From Acetobacter cibinongensis (lineage in GTDB: Bacteria > Pseudomonadota > Alphaproteobacteria > Acetobacterales > Acetobacteraceae), in the NCBI RefSeq assembly GCF_000963925.1, contig NZ_BAMV01000007.1, forward strand, positions 62,001 to 126,000: 64,000 nucleotides of DNA, given 5' to 3'. Below the pieces are notes generated by a model. The model was not told the origin of the DNA. It searched no databases and worked only from the letters and a program-made list of their open reading frames with translations. Positions 42,223-51,349 of the stretch are shown one piece after another (the first letter of the stretch is position 1; each line of letters starts with the position of its first letter). Both the position numbers and the translations under genes were made by a program.

Positions 42223-42828
42223 TTAATATTCACCACCATATTCAGGTGTTGCTGGTGCAGCCCCCTGTGGGGCACCTGCCCCGCCAGACGGAGTTGCACG
42301 GCCAGTTGCCCCTGCATCTCCTCCATAAGGGGAAGGGTCAGGCGCAGCTGGCTGCTTCAGCACGGGAACTGCCGGTGTTGGCAATGCCGGGGCCGCCGGG
42401 GCCACGTCTTCACCTTCACACCGCACCATGCGGACATCGTACACAGCGCTTTCAAACACGCCCAGACCCGGCTCTGCCGCCAGCATCCAGCCTTTGTACG
42501 TTGCCCCGTCAGGGTGTGTGTCGTGCAGTTCCAGCCACCCTGCGGCATCCGGAGACACTGTAACGGGCCGTTGCAGGCAACGACCCGGAGTAATGTCTAA
42601 ACTCTTGAAATGCGCAGTCGTTCCAACAGGAATTTTCAGCACGTCAACATGCGCGTCCAACCGGTCGAGCACGCGCACCACGGCGACAGATTTGCCCTGC
42701 CAGCTATTGGCGGGATGAATGGCGGGAGGCGCCAGCGGCGTACCCGCCGCATATCCTACACCGCAGGACAGCCCGGCCCACATAAACGCTGCCAGACCGG
42801 CCTGCTGAAAAACGCCAGAAAACTTCAT
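42223..42828 (-). CDS. DUF2155 domain-containing secreted protein
   Basis: A 201-residue exported protein. A signal peptide (ending about CGVGYAAG) is followed by the DUF2155 core of about 90 residues: VAVVRVLDRLDAHVDVLKIPVGTTAHFKSLDI, then GWMLAAEPGLGVFESAVYDVRMVRCEG. The remaining tail is Pro/Ala/Gly-rich and disordered. The family is found near complex I assembly or mlaD genes in alphaproteobacteria; its function is unknown. It starts in an ATGA overlap with the 72-residue gene upstream. Confidence 0.85.
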   Translation of the reverse strand: MKFSGVFQQAGLAAFMWAGLSCGVGYAAGTPLAPPAIHPANSWQGKSVAVVRVLDRLDAHVDVLKIPVGTTAHFKSLDITPGRCLQRPVTVSPDAAGWLELHDTHPDGATYKGWMLAAEPGLGVFESAVYDVRMVRCEGEDVAPAAPALPTPAVPVLKQPAAPDPSPYGGDAGATGRATPSGGAGAPQGAAPATPEYGGEY

Positions 42829-43043
42829 GCTGCCTGCCCCTTCTTGGGAGATGCGAGGGACGCGACAAGTGCCATCAGTGTGTCACGCATGGCCTGTTCA
42901 TTCACCCCCATTAAAACTGCATCCTCAAACGCATCCCGCACCACATCGTGCAGTTCGGTCCAGTTTTCTTCCAGAACGCGCAGTTTTTCAGTGCAGGTTA
43001 CGGGTTGCCCATCGTCCTGCACCCATAAGGTGGGAGTATCCAT
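42825..43043 (-). CDS. Conserved hypothetical protein, 72 residues
   Basis: I do not recognise a family. The protein is acidic and likely soluble, with a helical middle (EKLRVLEENWTELHDVVRDAFEDAVLMG) and a Lys-rich C-terminus. Its overlap with the DUF2155 gene and position after mlaD on the same strand support a real, cotranscribed gene. Confidence 0.7.
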   Translation of the reverse strand: MDTPTLWVQDDGQPVTCTEKLRVLEENWTELHDVVRDAFEDAVLMGVNEQAMRDTLMALVASLASPKKGQAA

Positions 43044-43081
43044 GCTGTTAATCTGCTCTCATTACATGGCCAGAGTATGGC

Positions 43082-43630
43082 TTAGGGCTGATCCGCTTTG
43101 GCTGGCGCTGGCGGGGCAGCGTTCTCTTTGCCTGCGGCGTCCTTGTTGGCGCGGGTCAGGGTGTCCGTCACGGAGAAAATGAATTTGCTGAGCAACTGCT
43201 CAAGGCTGATGGCCCCCTGGGTCTGGTTTAGCGCTGCACCAGGTTTCAGGTTGGTCTCATCCCCACCGGGGGAGAGGGCAATATACTTGCCGCCAAGCAG
43301 GCTATCACTGGTGATGATGGCGGCACTATCCGTTGGCAGTTTGATGTCTGGCCGCACGGTAAACGTGACTTCTGCTTTATAGGTCGCGGGGTTTACGCGT
43401 TCATCCGTTACCTGCCCTACGGTTACACCGGCAAGCCGTACATCGGACCCCACACCCAAGCCATCAATATGGGCAAAACTGGCATGTAAGGGGTAGCCGG
43501 TGCTGTCCGTCTTGCGCCCCTCACCCACAATGGCGGCAACCAGCATAAGAACAAGACCCAGAAGAACCACCACACCCGTGATGAGTTCCGCCATATTCCG
43601 CCGTGCTGGTGCCGTTGTTACTGAAGACAT
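43082..43630 (-). CDS. mlaD: MlaD-like MCE domain protein (phospholipid transport)
   Basis: A 182-residue substrate-binding component of the Mla ABC transporter for retrograde phospholipid transport. One N-terminal transmembrane helix (ELITGVVVLLGLVLMLVAAI) anchors the MCE domain (residues of about 40-125: YPLHASFAHIDGLGVGSDVRLAGVTVGQV, then LPTDSAAIITSDSLLGGKYIAL). A C-terminal Ala/Lys-rich tail follows. ATG 43630 is used; GTG four codons upstream is also possible. mlaA and mlaC lie 14 kb away, and the ATPase and permease genes are not in the window. Confidence 0.9.
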   Translation of the reverse strand: MSSVTTAPARRNMAELITGVVVLLGLVLMLVAAIVGEGRKTDSTGYPLHASFAHIDGLGVGSDVRLAGVTVGQVTDERVNPATYKAEVTFTVRPDIKLPTDSAAIITSDSLLGGKYIALSPGGDETNLKPGAALNQTQGAISLEQLLSKFIFSVTDTLTRANKDAAGKENAAPPAPAKADQP

Positions 43631-43685
43631 ATGCCTGTGCACTCCCTGTGTCAGGACACACCTTTAGCAGGGAACGGGTTTCAGA

Positions 43686-44054
43686 TCACGCCTCTGGTGT
43701 CCAAGATTCGTAATCTTGTGCCACGGGGCGTTTCTGGTGTGTATTATAAGGACTGCCAGGTGGCCTATAGGCCTGCGGTGTGCCGGTAAGGTTGGGCTGG
43801 TGCGGCAACTGCCACGGCTTACGTTCCTCTGCCGGAATGGGGGCATCCAGCGTGTGGTGCAGCCAGCCCCACCACTCTGCCGGTACGGCTGAGGGGTCTT
43901 CCCCTTTCAGGTAGATCACCCATCGCTCGGGCCGGTCCATCCCGCCGCCGCGCCGGGCGCGACCAGTCGATTCGTAATAACAGCGCCCCTGGCCATCCTG
44001 ACCAACCAGACGCCCCTTGCGGCGGGTGTAAAGCCACGTTCCCAAATTTGCCAT
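43686..44054 (-). CDS. NADH:ubiquinone oxidoreductase accessory subunit NDUFA12 family
   Basis: A 122-residue homologue of the complex I supernumerary subunit B17.2/NDUFA12. The family motif is clear: GTWLYTRRKGRLVGQDGQGRCYYE, then RWVIYLKGEDPSAVPAEWWGWLHHTLDAP. The C-terminal region is Pro-rich and ends in SWTPEA. Alphaproteobacteria keep this subunit, which supports that placement. It heads the group leading into mlaD, a common order in the class. Confidence 0.93.
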   Translation of the reverse strand: MANLGTWLYTRRKGRLVGQDGQGRCYYESTGRARRGGGMDRPERWVIYLKGEDPSAVPAEWWGWLHHTLDAPIPAEERKPWQLPHQPNLTGTPQAYRPPGSPYNTHQKRPVAQDYESWTPEA

Positions 44055-44235
44055 GACTCGAACCCTACAGCCGCTTGGCAGGTGCGGTCCATGCCTTTTC
44101 CGGCCCTGTCAGATCAACTGCGCTCGACCAGAACAGAAGTTATCCCCCATATCCTCATTATACTGACCATTGTATTCCGTTTGAGGCGCTCTGAACGGGT
44201 TACGCCGCCCCGCACCGGGGGAGTAAACTGCTCCC

Positions 44236-45795
44236 ATGACAAGAGCCAGACGCCATTGGAGTGGTGTGCTCATGAGCACACTACAGGCCGCAGCAGACCC
44301 GGATGCGCCATGCCGCTCCGTAACGCTGCCCGCAGAGTGGGACGCCGAAGCTGCCGCCGCGCTGGCGCAGCTTGTTCCGGGAACCGAGTCCATTGACCTC
44401 GGGCGCACAGCATCACGCTGGGTGGACGCGCTGGCGCAGGATGACGCCATGGCGCGCTCTCTCACATGGCTGCTGCTTATGCGGCAGGCCGCCCCGACAG
44501 AGGGCGTGTGGTCCTGCGCGTTTGACCGCCCCCCAGGCTTTAGTGTGAATCTGGCGGCCTTTGTCACCCCCGGCGAAGGCTTTGGCGCAGAAACTTTTGT
44601 GGCAGCCCTCCGCCTGATCAGCCGCGTTTTACGTGAAACAGCCAGCATACGGGCTGACCAGCGTAATGGTGAGTTGCCACTACCCGGCCTGTTTACAGCC
44701 GTACCGCCCACCACGCCGCCCCAAACGGAGCCTGCTGGCGATGCACCGCCAGCCGCAGCTCTTGCAGGCAGCATTCTCCTGACCAATCTGGACGCCTGCC
44801 TGGCAGGCGTTGGTCTGGATTATGACAGTGAGGACGGACGCGCTGCCGCCTGCGCCATTGCCGCGCTGGCAACCCTGACCGCCCATTGCGGATGCGGGCC
44901 GGACACCCTTCCCCTTCCCCCCGTGCGCACGGTTCTGCCCGGACTGGGCGAGACATTGCGCACGGTCTGGAACGAGGCCGCCGTTGAAACAGAGACCCCT
45001 CTGGCCCTGATTGAGACCGGATTTTCCAGCTCCAGCGCTGTGGACGGGGTATTGGGGGTAGAAGCCTGCGGTCTGGCGCCAGTCTTCTCCCTTCTGCGGC
45101 CAGATGGTTCACTGGCCCAAAGCACATTGTGCAGGCTGGATGCCCGTGGGTTTACGGCTGAAACCGCGCTGGCCGCTGCGCTGGCGGGGGAAGACGTATT
45201 GCCTCTGCCCGGCGCCACCGCCCACATGGCCATGTACCGCGCCTTGAGCGGCTTTGTTGACCAGCTTCCCGCACGGCCGGACCCGGCAGCACAGCCCCTT
45301 AACCGCAAGCTGGAGCGCGGTATGCGCCGCGCCCTGCCACACCGGCATGGTGGCTTTACCCAGAAAACGACTATTGGCGGCCACCGCCTGTTCCTCCGCA
45401 CCGGGGAATATGATGATGGCACGTTAGGCGAACTCTCCCTGACCCCTACGCGGGAGAGTTCCATGGTCAAAGGGTTGATGGACAGCTTTAGCGAGGCCGT
45501 CAGTATTGGCCTGCAATATGGCGCACCGCTTGAGGAATTTGTGAACAGCTTTGCCTATTCCTGCTTTGGCCCGGCTGGCACAGTGGAGGGAGACCCCGTA
45601 GCCACCTACGCAACCTCCATGCTGGATTACGCCTTCCGGGCGCTGTCGGAAGCCTATCTGGGCAATAAGCTGCCCGATGGCCCGCATGAAGACGAGCAAA
45701 TGGAACCAGACCCACTGTTACCCCTTGATTTACCCGGCGATGAAGGCAACCCTCCATCCCGCACACGGGGCAGCCTGCGTCTGGTTGTCAGCTAA
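44236..45795 (+). CDS. Degenerate B12-dependent ribonucleotide reductase (NrdJ) homologue
   Basis: A 519-residue protein with patches of class II reductase similarity in the right order but without the catalytic core. NLAAFVTPGEGFGAETFVAALRLI (105-128) recalls the CNLASLNL segment; GLDYDSEDGRA (193-203), VLGVEACGLAPVFSLLRPDG (272-291) and LFLRTGEYDDGTLGELSL (385-402) follow. The best part is 370-477 (EAVSIGLQYGAPLEEFVNSF, then SMLDYAFRALSEAYLG). Where the active site has NPCxE, the protein reads WSCAF; no N-terminal half or C-terminal zinc cysteines are seen. A paralogue reduced to a structural or regulatory role is likely. ATG 44272 is an alternative start. Confidence 0.75.
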   Translation: MTRARRHWSGVLMSTLQAAADPDAPCRSVTLPAEWDAEAAAALAQLVPGTESIDLGRTASRWVDALAQDDAMARSLTWLLLMRQAAPTEGVWSCAFDRPPGFSVNLAAFVTPGEGFGAETFVAALRLISRVLRETASIRADQRNGELPLPGLFTAVPPTTPPQTEPAGDAPPAAALAGSILLTNLDACLAGVGLDYDSEDGRAAACAIAALATLTAHCGCGPDTLPLPPVRTVLPGLGETLRTVWNEAAVETETPLALIETGFSSSSAVDGVLGVEACGLAPVFSLLRPDGSLAQSTLCRLDARGFTAETALAAALAGEDVLPLPGATAHMAMYRALSGFVDQLPARPDPAAQPLNRKLERGMRRALPHRHGGFTQKTTIGGHRLFLRTGEYDDGTLGELSLTPTRESSMVKGLMDSFSEAVSIGLQYGAPLEEFVNSFAYSCFGPAGTVEGDPVATYATSMLDYAFRALSEAYLGNKLPDGPHEDEQMEPDPLLPLDLPGDEGNPPSRTRGSLRLVVS

Positions 45796-45840
45796 CCTTA
45801 TAGAACGCTGACACGGTGCCCCTGAACCAAGGAGAACCCT

Positions 45841-46308
45841 ATGAGCACAACTCCCGACTCCCGCCTTGCCGCACTGGGCATCACGCTGCCAACACCAGCA
45901 GCCCCGGTTGCCAACTATGTGGCCTGCGTGCAGACCGGCTCACTTCTGGTCGTATCTGGCCAGTTACCCTTGGCTGATGGCAGCCTGTTTGCCACTGGCA
46001 AGCTGGGTGGCGCTGTTTCTGTTGAAACCGCGGTGGAAGCTGCGCGCTACAGCATGATTAACGTGATTGCGCAGGTTAAAGCCGCATTGGGTGGTGACCT
46101 GAGCCGCGTTAAGCGCGTTGTGCGTCTGGGTGGCTTTATTGCCTGCACCCCCGACTTTACGGCGCATGCAGCCGTCATGAACGGTGCGTCCGACCTAGCC
46201 GTTGCCGTATTTGGTGACGCTGGCCGCCATGCACGCTCAACCGTTGGCGTACCGTCTTTGCCGCTTGACGCTCCGGTTGAAGTGGAAGGATTGTTTGAGA
46301 TCGCCTGA
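45841..46308 (+). CDS. RidA family protein (YjgF/YER057c)
   Basis: A 155-residue member of the RidA-like family with the longer form. The fold segments are VANYVACVQTGSLLVVSGQLP, then AARYSMINVIAQVKAALG, and RSTVGVPSLPLDAPVEVEG. True RidA enzymes deaminate reactive enamine/imine intermediates and use an arginine near the C-terminus. Here Arg in HARSTVGV is a candidate. A good AAGGAG site lies seven bases before ATG. The next gene follows 20 bases on. Confidence 0.9.
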   Translation: MSTTPDSRLAALGITLPTPAAPVANYVACVQTGSLLVVSGQLPLADGSLFATGKLGGAVSVETAVEAARYSMINVIAQVKAALGGDLSRVKRVVRLGGFIACTPDFTAHAAVMNGASDLAVAVFGDAGRHARSTVGVPSLPLDAPVEVEGLFEIA

Positions 46309-46328
46309 ACTGCACCAAGGAATGACCC

Positions 46329-47477
46329 ATGCCTGACTGGTCAATAAAGCTCCATGATGGCATTCATTCCCTAGGCCAGACAGCGTGGGATGCCTGCGCC
46401 GGAGCTGACAACCCGTTTGTCAGCTTTGCCTTTCTTTCCGCACTGGAAGACAGTGGTTCTGTCTCACGCCGGACAGGGTGGTTGCCCCAGTATGTGGCGC
46501 TCCATACCTCGGACGGCCAGCTAGCAGCTGTCTGCCCCGCGTATTTAAAAGGCCACTCCTGGGGCGAATATGTGTTCGATCAGGGGTGGGCGCGCGCGTT
46601 TGAGGCTGCGGGCGGCTCCTACTACCCCAAACTTCAGGTTGCCGTACCGTTTACGCCTGCCCCCGGCCCGCGCCTGCTTTTGCACCCGGAAGCCCCGCCC
46701 GAAACAGCGTCCGTACTGGCGGATGCCTTGCGGCAGCTCTGTGGGGATCTCCAGCTTTCTTCCGCGCATGTGACCTTCTGTACAGAGCAGGACAGTGCTT
46801 TACTGGCCCAGCGCGGCTGGCTGCCACGCCTTGGCGTGCAGTATCACTGGCATAATCAGGGCTATCAGACCTTTGATGATTTTCTGGCCGCCTTATCGTC
46901 CCGCAAACGCAAGGTTCTAAAACGCGAACGACGGGACGCCAACGCTGCTGGCCTGACCTTTGAGACCCTGCGTGGGCCAGAAGTTACCCGCGCAGACTGG
47001 GATGCCTTTTACCGATTTTACGAAAACACCATAGACCGCAAATGGGGCAGCGCTTACCTGACGCCCAGCTTTTTCCCGCTCCTGTCTGACCGGCTGGGGG
47101 ACAAGGTCGTGTTGATGGTCGCGCGTAAGGAGGACCAGCCTGTTGCCGCCGCCCTCAACCTGCTGGGCGCAGACACGTTGTATGGCCGCAACTGGGGCTG
47201 CGTGGGAGACTGGCCGTTCCTGCATTTTGAATTGTGCTATTACCGCGCCATAGACTTTGCCATCAGCCACGGGCTGAAACGTGTTGAGGCTGGAGCGCAG
47301 GGTGAGCACAAAATCCAGCGCGGCTATATCCCCAGTCTGACGCATTCAGCGCACTGGCTGCAAAACCGCTCATTTTACGCAAGTGTTGCCAGTTTTCTGG
47401 AGCAAGAACGCGCCGCCATGCAGGCAGAGGTTACGGCTTTGAGCGAGCTTTCACCTTATAAGCAGGATACTGAGTAA
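46329..47477 (+). CDS. GNAT-fold protein of the DUF482 family
   Basis: A 382-residue cytoplasmic protein. Double GNAT-like folds are typical of DUF482 (peptidoglycan-bridge-type acyltransferase relatives). Indicative segments are SFAFLSALEDSGSVSRRTGWLP, YFKLQV-like YYPKLQVAVPFTPAPGPRLL, LSSRKRKVLKRERRDA, and the C-terminal FELCYYRAIDFAISHGLKRVEAGAQGEHKIQRG. The acceptor is unknown. It is 20 bases after the RidA gene on the same strand and likely cotranscribed. Confidence 0.85.
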   Translation: MPDWSIKLHDGIHSLGQTAWDACAGADNPFVSFAFLSALEDSGSVSRRTGWLPQYVALHTSDGQLAAVCPAYLKGHSWGEYVFDQGWARAFEAAGGSYYPKLQVAVPFTPAPGPRLLLHPEAPPETASVLADALRQLCGDLQLSSAHVTFCTEQDSALLAQRGWLPRLGVQYHWHNQGYQTFDDFLAALSSRKRKVLKRERRDANAAGLTFETLRGPEVTRADWDAFYRFYENTIDRKWGSAYLTPSFFPLLSDRLGDKVVLMVARKEDQPVAAALNLLGADTLYGRNWGCVGDWPFLHFELCYYRAIDFAISHGLKRVEAGAQGEHKIQRGYIPSLTHSAHWLQNRSFYASVASFLEQERAAMQAEVTALSELSPYKQDTE

Positions 47478-47580
47478 CGCTGCCCGGCATGCCCAACCAT
47501 TGTCCCACCGGCTTTTTTTGCGTATGCCACGCCTAGCGTCCAGCCATCCTTAATCCCTCGTTTTGCCGGCAGCAGGAATG

Positions 47581-48489
47581 ATGAGCACAACACCCTCCCT
47601 TTCTTCCGATCATCAGGCTTCTCTTATTGATGGCAAAGCCTTTGCCACCGCCCTGCGCGAACAGATCCGTGAGGATGTACGCTCCTTTCACGGCACGCAT
47701 GGCGTAACGCCCGGTCTTGCCGTTATTCTGGTTGGCAATGACCCTGCCAGTGAAGTGTATGTCCGTAACAAGGCTATTCAGACCCACCATGCAGGCATGC
47801 GCTCCTTCATGCACATGCTGCCTGAGACCACGACAGAAGAAGAACTTCTGGCCCTGATTGAGCGCCTGAACAAAGACCCGGAAATTCACGGTATTCTGGT
47901 GCAACTCCCCCTTCCCAACGGGTTGGATGCCCGCCGCGTGACCAATGCCATCCGCCCGGAAAAAGATGTGGACGGCCTGGGTGAGATCAACGCGGGCCGT
48001 CTGGCCATTGGCCTGCCGGGGCTTGTGCCCTGTACGCCACTGGGGTGCCTGCTGCTGCTCAAGGACCAGTTGGGAGACATGCGCGGCCAGCACGCTGTGG
48101 TGATTGGCAGTTCAAACCTTGTTGGTAAGCCACTCGCTCTGCTGCTTCTGGCGGAAGGCTGCACAGTGTCCGTTGCTCATATTCACACGCGGGACACCGC
48201 TGCTCTGGCACGTCAGGCTGATATTCTGGTGGTCGCAACAGGGTGCAGTGGCCTTGTGCGGAAAGACTGGATCAAACCCGGCGCGACTGTCATTGACGTT
48301 GGCATTACCCGCGTTACCCTTCCCAACGGCAAAACCCGTCTGGTGGGGGATGTAGTGTTTGACGAAGCCGTGCAGGTTGCAGGGCGCATTACCCCCGTGC
48401 CCGGTGGCGTTGGCCCCATGACTATTGCCTGCCTGCTGAAAAATACCCTGACGGCAGCCAAACTTCTGGTGACCGGGAAAGCGGAATGA
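47581..48489 (+). CDS. folD: Bifunctional methylenetetrahydrofolate dehydrogenase / methenyl-THF cyclohydrolase
   Basis: A 302-residue cytosolic folate enzyme interconverting 5,10-methylene-, methenyl- and formyl-THF with NADP. Motifs are [15 protein letters not shown] (catalytic Lys), [37 protein letters not shown], the Rossmann loop [17 protein letters not shown], and the C-terminal [18 protein letters not shown]. The ATG is the second of two adjacent ones, and AGGA lies immediately before the first. The stop overlaps metF by four bases. Confidence 0.97.
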   Translation: MSTTPSLSSDHQASLIDGKAFATALREQIREDVRSFHGTHGVTPGLAVILVGNDPASEVYVRNKAIQTHHAGMRSFMHMLPETTTEEELLALIERLNKDPEIHGILVQLPLPNGLDARRVTNAIRPEKDVDGLGEINAGRLAIGLPGLVPCTPLGCLLLLKDQLGDMRGQHAVVIGSSNLVGKPLALLLLAEGCTVSVAHIHTRDTAALARQADILVVATGCSGLVRKDWIKPGATVIDVGITRVTLPNGKTRLVGDVVFDEAVQVAGRITPVPGGVGPMTIACLLKNTLTAAKLLVTGKAE

Positions 48490-49241
48490 GCCTGACCCAT
48501 CTTTCCGTCGAGCTTATTCCACGCACTGAAGAGGCGCTCCGTGATGATACGGCAGCGGTGAAAACCCTGCTGCCAGCCGCAGATATGCTCAACATTCCCG
48601 ACCTTATGCGCTTTCCCCTGCGCAGTTGGGATGCTGCGGCTCTGCTCCAGCCGGTTTTCCTCTCTATTATACCGCATGTGCGGGCCATCGACATTGCGCC
48701 CAATGCCCCGTTGCCCGGTGCCACGCAGCCCGGGTTACAGGAAATACTCGTGGTGCATGGTGACCCTCCGGCAGATCTGTCCCACCGTACATACCCTAAC
48801 AGTACGGAAAGCATTATTCGCCGGTATAAAAAGGAAGCACCGCACCTGCGCGTTTACGCAGCCTTTGACCCCTACCGCCGCGCACCATGGCGGGAGCTGG
48901 AAGATGTTGCCCGCAAGAAGGAAGCCGGAGCGGAGGGGTTTTTCACGCAGCCTGTGTTTGACCGCAAACTGTTTGACCTCTGCCGGGAATGGCTGCGGGA
49001 TGAAACCGTGTTCTGGGGGCTGTCACCCGTTATTGGCCCCCGTTCCCGCTCTTACTGGGAGACGACAAACCACGTTGTCTTCCCAAAAGACTTCTCGCCC
49101 ACGCTGGACGCCAATATTGCCTTTGCCCAGACCGTATTGCGTGAACTCTCCGGCAGTGAAGAAAAGGGCGCGGTTTATCTGATGCCCCTGCGGGTCAAAC
49201 TGGAACACTACCTGCCACCTTTGCAGGACGTGTTGAACTAA
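48486..49241 (+). CDS. metF: Methylenetetrahydrofolate reductase family protein
   Basis: A 251-residue TIM-barrel protein of the MetF family. Segments seen are [26 protein letters not shown], then [22 protein letters not shown] and [23 protein letters not shown]. MetF reduces methylene-THF to methyl-THF for methionine synthesis. It is somewhat shorter and more diverged than E. coli MetF, so a flavin- or substrate-variant is possible. Coupling to folD by an ATGA overlap supports a one-carbon role. Confidence 0.82.
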   Translation: MSLTHLSVELIPRTEEALRDDTAAVKTLLPAADMLNIPDLMRFPLRSWDAAALLQPVFLSIIPHVRAIDIAPNAPLPGATQPGLQEILVVHGDPPADLSHRTYPNSTESIIRRYKKEAPHLRVYAAFDPYRRAPWRELEDVARKKEAGAEGFFTQPVFDRKLFDLCREWLRDETVFWGLSPVIGPRSRSYWETTNHVVFPKDFSPTLDANIAFAQTVLRELSGSEEKGAVYLMPLRVKLEHYLPPLQDVLN

Positions 49242-49731
49242 TTCAGTACGGAGGGCTTGCACAATGCGGCCCTCCACTACCCTCAAGTACCGCCCCACAA
49301 GAGAGGCAACCCAAGGCGGCAAAAGCGCATTAAGCGCTCTTCATGCTTTGGACGCTTTGTCTGCACCCTCGGCTTGGCAGTCTGTCTGCACTCTTTTTCC
49401 CAAATGCTGTGGTTTGTGATATAACAACAAACTGCCTGTTATGCCGCGTGACAGACGCGGAGATGAGAGAAAATCCACCGACAATGGGTTGATTTTATTC
49501 ATTTTTTCGTAAATATGAATAAAATTCCATATCTTTTGGCTCTGATTAACGCTTTCTTTATGAATGTTCTGTAATGTTTTTTGTGTTGGCACTAAGTAAA
49601 CGTCAGCATGCCGCAGCAGGCACAAATGTGGTACAGGGTCGCTGTTGAGGATCCGTCTCACATTCGTCGCCATGGTGGCAAAGCCTATTACCTAATCGTA
49701 TGGTCCGACGACAGCAGGAGCGCTTTACAAC
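49242..49731. other. 490-base intergenic region
   Basis: No convincing gene is seen. Bases after about 49440 become AT-rich and include the 11-base inverted repeat at 49492-49525. A small AGCGC/GCGCT hairpin lies at 49324-49338 and may end the metF transcript, although no T-run follows directly. The promoter of the next gene should lie in the AT-rich part. Confidence 0.55.
49492..49525. repeat. AT-rich inverted repeat upstream of unknown gene
   Basis: ATTTTATTCAT (49492-49502) is matched in inverted orientation by ATGAATAAAAT (49515-49525), a perfect 11-base arm with a 12-base spacer. This form is typical of operators or a leader hairpin. Confidence 0.65.
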
Positions 49732-50397
49732 ATGGCTCACGGCACTTCCCCAGCAAGACCCTGGCTCAGAAACACCGCGTCTTCGTTGCCGCAGGAAGAA
49801 CAAAAACCTGCTCAACGCCCTGCCCCTTCTGCGCCCAAGTCCTGGCAGACAGATGCTGCAGCACCTGTGGTCACAGACCGAGACACAGCCAATGCGCTGC
49901 GGGACCAACTGGCAGCACGGGCTGAGCAGGCTGGTGTTCCCTTAAAAACAGACGCGCCTGTTCTCACAGAAAATGCTGACCTGCACCTGGTAACGGACTC
50001 CGGGCACATCATCCGCAAGATACGGGAAGTGGATGGCAAGATTACCTTTATGGTGCCGCCGGGTGTTGAGTCAGTCTCTCTGGTCTCCCGCATCACCTAT
50101 CTGGATGAGACAGCAGGGCTGACACAGAAAGGCCGGTCCCCACACGGGGTACTGGTTGGCGAGATTACGTTTTTTGAAGCAGGCCGGACACGGCCCATTA
50201 CCGACCACCTGAAAACGGAAGGCCTGTCAGGCTGGGGTCGGGTGCAGGACAAGGCACGGTGGACCCAGGGGAAAGCCGCACTGCCACTCGCACACCGCCG
50301 CCCCAGAGCCATTGGTATGCTGGCCGTGCAACTGCGGGCTACAGGGGAATACGACATTACCCCAACCGCCGAGCGGATTTCCCCTATCCGCGCATAA
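49732..50397 (+). CDS. Unknown protein
   Basis: A 221-residue protein without signal peptide or membrane helix. The first 80 residues are Pro/Ala/Gln-rich and probably disordered. From about residue 85 there is a compact beta-rich part: LHLVTDSGHIIRKIREVDGK, then VSLVSRITYLDE, GVLVGEITFFEAGRTRPITDH and a final RRPRAIGMLAVQL. This resembles, by memory only, the C-terminal portion of Acetobacteraceae Hint-domain or adhesion-type proteins. The start is uncertain: ATG 49732 is used, and it might be translated from a later codon. A fragment of a larger ancestor is possible. Confidence 0.6.
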   Translation: MAHGTSPARPWLRNTASSLPQEEQKPAQRPAPSAPKSWQTDAAAPVVTDRDTANALRDQLAARAEQAGVPLKTDAPVLTENADLHLVTDSGHIIRKIREVDGKITFMVPPGVESVSLVSRITYLDETAGLTQKGRSPHGVLVGEITFFEAGRTRPITDHLKTEGLSGWGRVQDKARWTQGKAALPLAHRRPRAIGMLAVQLRATGEYDITPTAERISPIRA

Positions 50398-50449
50398 CAC
50401 GACGCCCCTGCACGCTCTGGCATTCGTCAGGCATGAGGGGCGTTGTTTT
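50396..50449. terminator. Bidirectional terminator
   Basis: ACGCCCCT (50402-50409) pairs with AGGGGCGT (50436-50443), extended by further pairs outward, and is followed by TTTT on the plus strand. It lies between convergent genes and overlaps both ends. Confidence 0.8.
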
Positions 50450-50933
50450 AGTGGCCGTAGGTTGCTGTCAGCGTTGTAGAACCCAGTGTGTGATGATGCA
50501 CCAGAAAGCCCACCATGGCAGGGCTGGAGTCTGGCGTTACATCCAAGGCCTCAACGTCCAGCGCATGTACCGTAAAAACGTAGCGGTGTGTCCGGCCCGG
50601 CGGGGGTGCAGCCCCACCGTAACCGGGCTGGCCAAAGTCCGTCCGTACCTGCACGGCATGGGCAGGCAGAGGTTCTTTGCCTGAACCAGCCCCTTCCGGC
50701 AGACTGGTCACCTGCGCCGGAATATTGGCCACAACCCAATGCCACCAGCCAGACCCTGTTGGGGCATCCGGGTCATACGCGGTCACCACAAAGCTTTTGG
50801 TGCCCTGCGGGACATCCTGCCACGCCAGAGCGGGGGACAAATTTTGCCCCGTCTGCCCCATGCCATTAAAGACCTGAGCCTGTGGCAGGGTCTCCCCATC
50901 CCGGAAGGCCGGGCTTGTGAGTGCAAAGGTCAT
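50448..50933 (-). CDS. YbhB/YbcL family PEBP-like protein
   Basis: A 161-residue phosphatidylethanolamine-binding-protein fold member. Conserved ligand-site residues are in VVTAYDPDAPTGSGWWHWVV (DPDAP and GSGWWHWV) and in YGGAAPPPGRTHRYVFTVHALD (GRTHRY). Bacterial members are cytoplasmic proteins of uncertain function, some linked to kinase inhibition or small-ligand binding. It lies convergent to the unknown gene, with a short conserved gene 21 bases upstream on the same strand. Confidence 0.93.
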   Translation of the reverse strand: MTFALTSPAFRDGETLPQAQVFNGMGQTGQNLSPALAWQDVPQGTKSFVVTAYDPDAPTGSGWWHWVVANIPAQVTSLPEGAGSGKEPLPAHAVQVRTDFGQPGYGGAAPPPGRTHRYVFTVHALDVEALDVTPDSSPAMVGFLVHHHTLGSTTLTATYGH

Positions 50934-50954
50934 GGTTCGCCCCCTTGTTAAGGA

Positions 50955-51173
50955 TTACCAGTTACGGCTGATCAGCCAGAATTCTTCAGATGTGAGCGTG
51001 ACAGCTTTCCCGGCATCGGAGTCTGCGGCGGCGCGGGCCAGTGCTTCAATGCGCTCGATCATGATGACTTTACGCTGGTGAGCTTCCGATGTTTCCTGCA
51101 CGGATTTCAAGACCCCAAGCGAGGTCTGGGCAGCTTTGGCAACACGGTCTGCATCAAGAAGGGCATAAGACAT
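50955..51173 (-). CDS. Conserved small protein, 72 residues
   Basis: I do not recognise a family. It is a mostly helical soluble protein (ADRVAKAAQTSLGVLKSVQE, then KVIMIERIEALARAAADSDAG) ending in a Thr/Trp-rich tail. An ATG with plausible spacing and the close placement upstream of the PEBP gene support it as real and cotranscribed. Confidence 0.65.
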   Translation of the reverse strand: MSYALLDADRVAKAAQTSLGVLKSVQETSEAHQRKVIMIERIEALARAAADSDAGKAVTLTSEEFWLISRNW

Positions 51174-51349
51174 ACTGTTTAACTTTCTGTTTTATTCAGA
51201 GTGATGGACTGAATCTGGCGGTTGTGTGCCCGTTGTTCAAGTCCCGCAAGGTCTGGCCACCCCTGCGCGCTTTTTTTGAAGGCCACAACGGCTCAAAGGC
51301 CGCATATCCTCTGGCGTAGCGTCACCCGATTGCGTAAACCCGTCCAGCC

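Noticed and set aside
48486-49241. SAM or methionine riboswitch near folD-metF
   Set aside because: The two genes overlap and I see no matching leader structure before folD.
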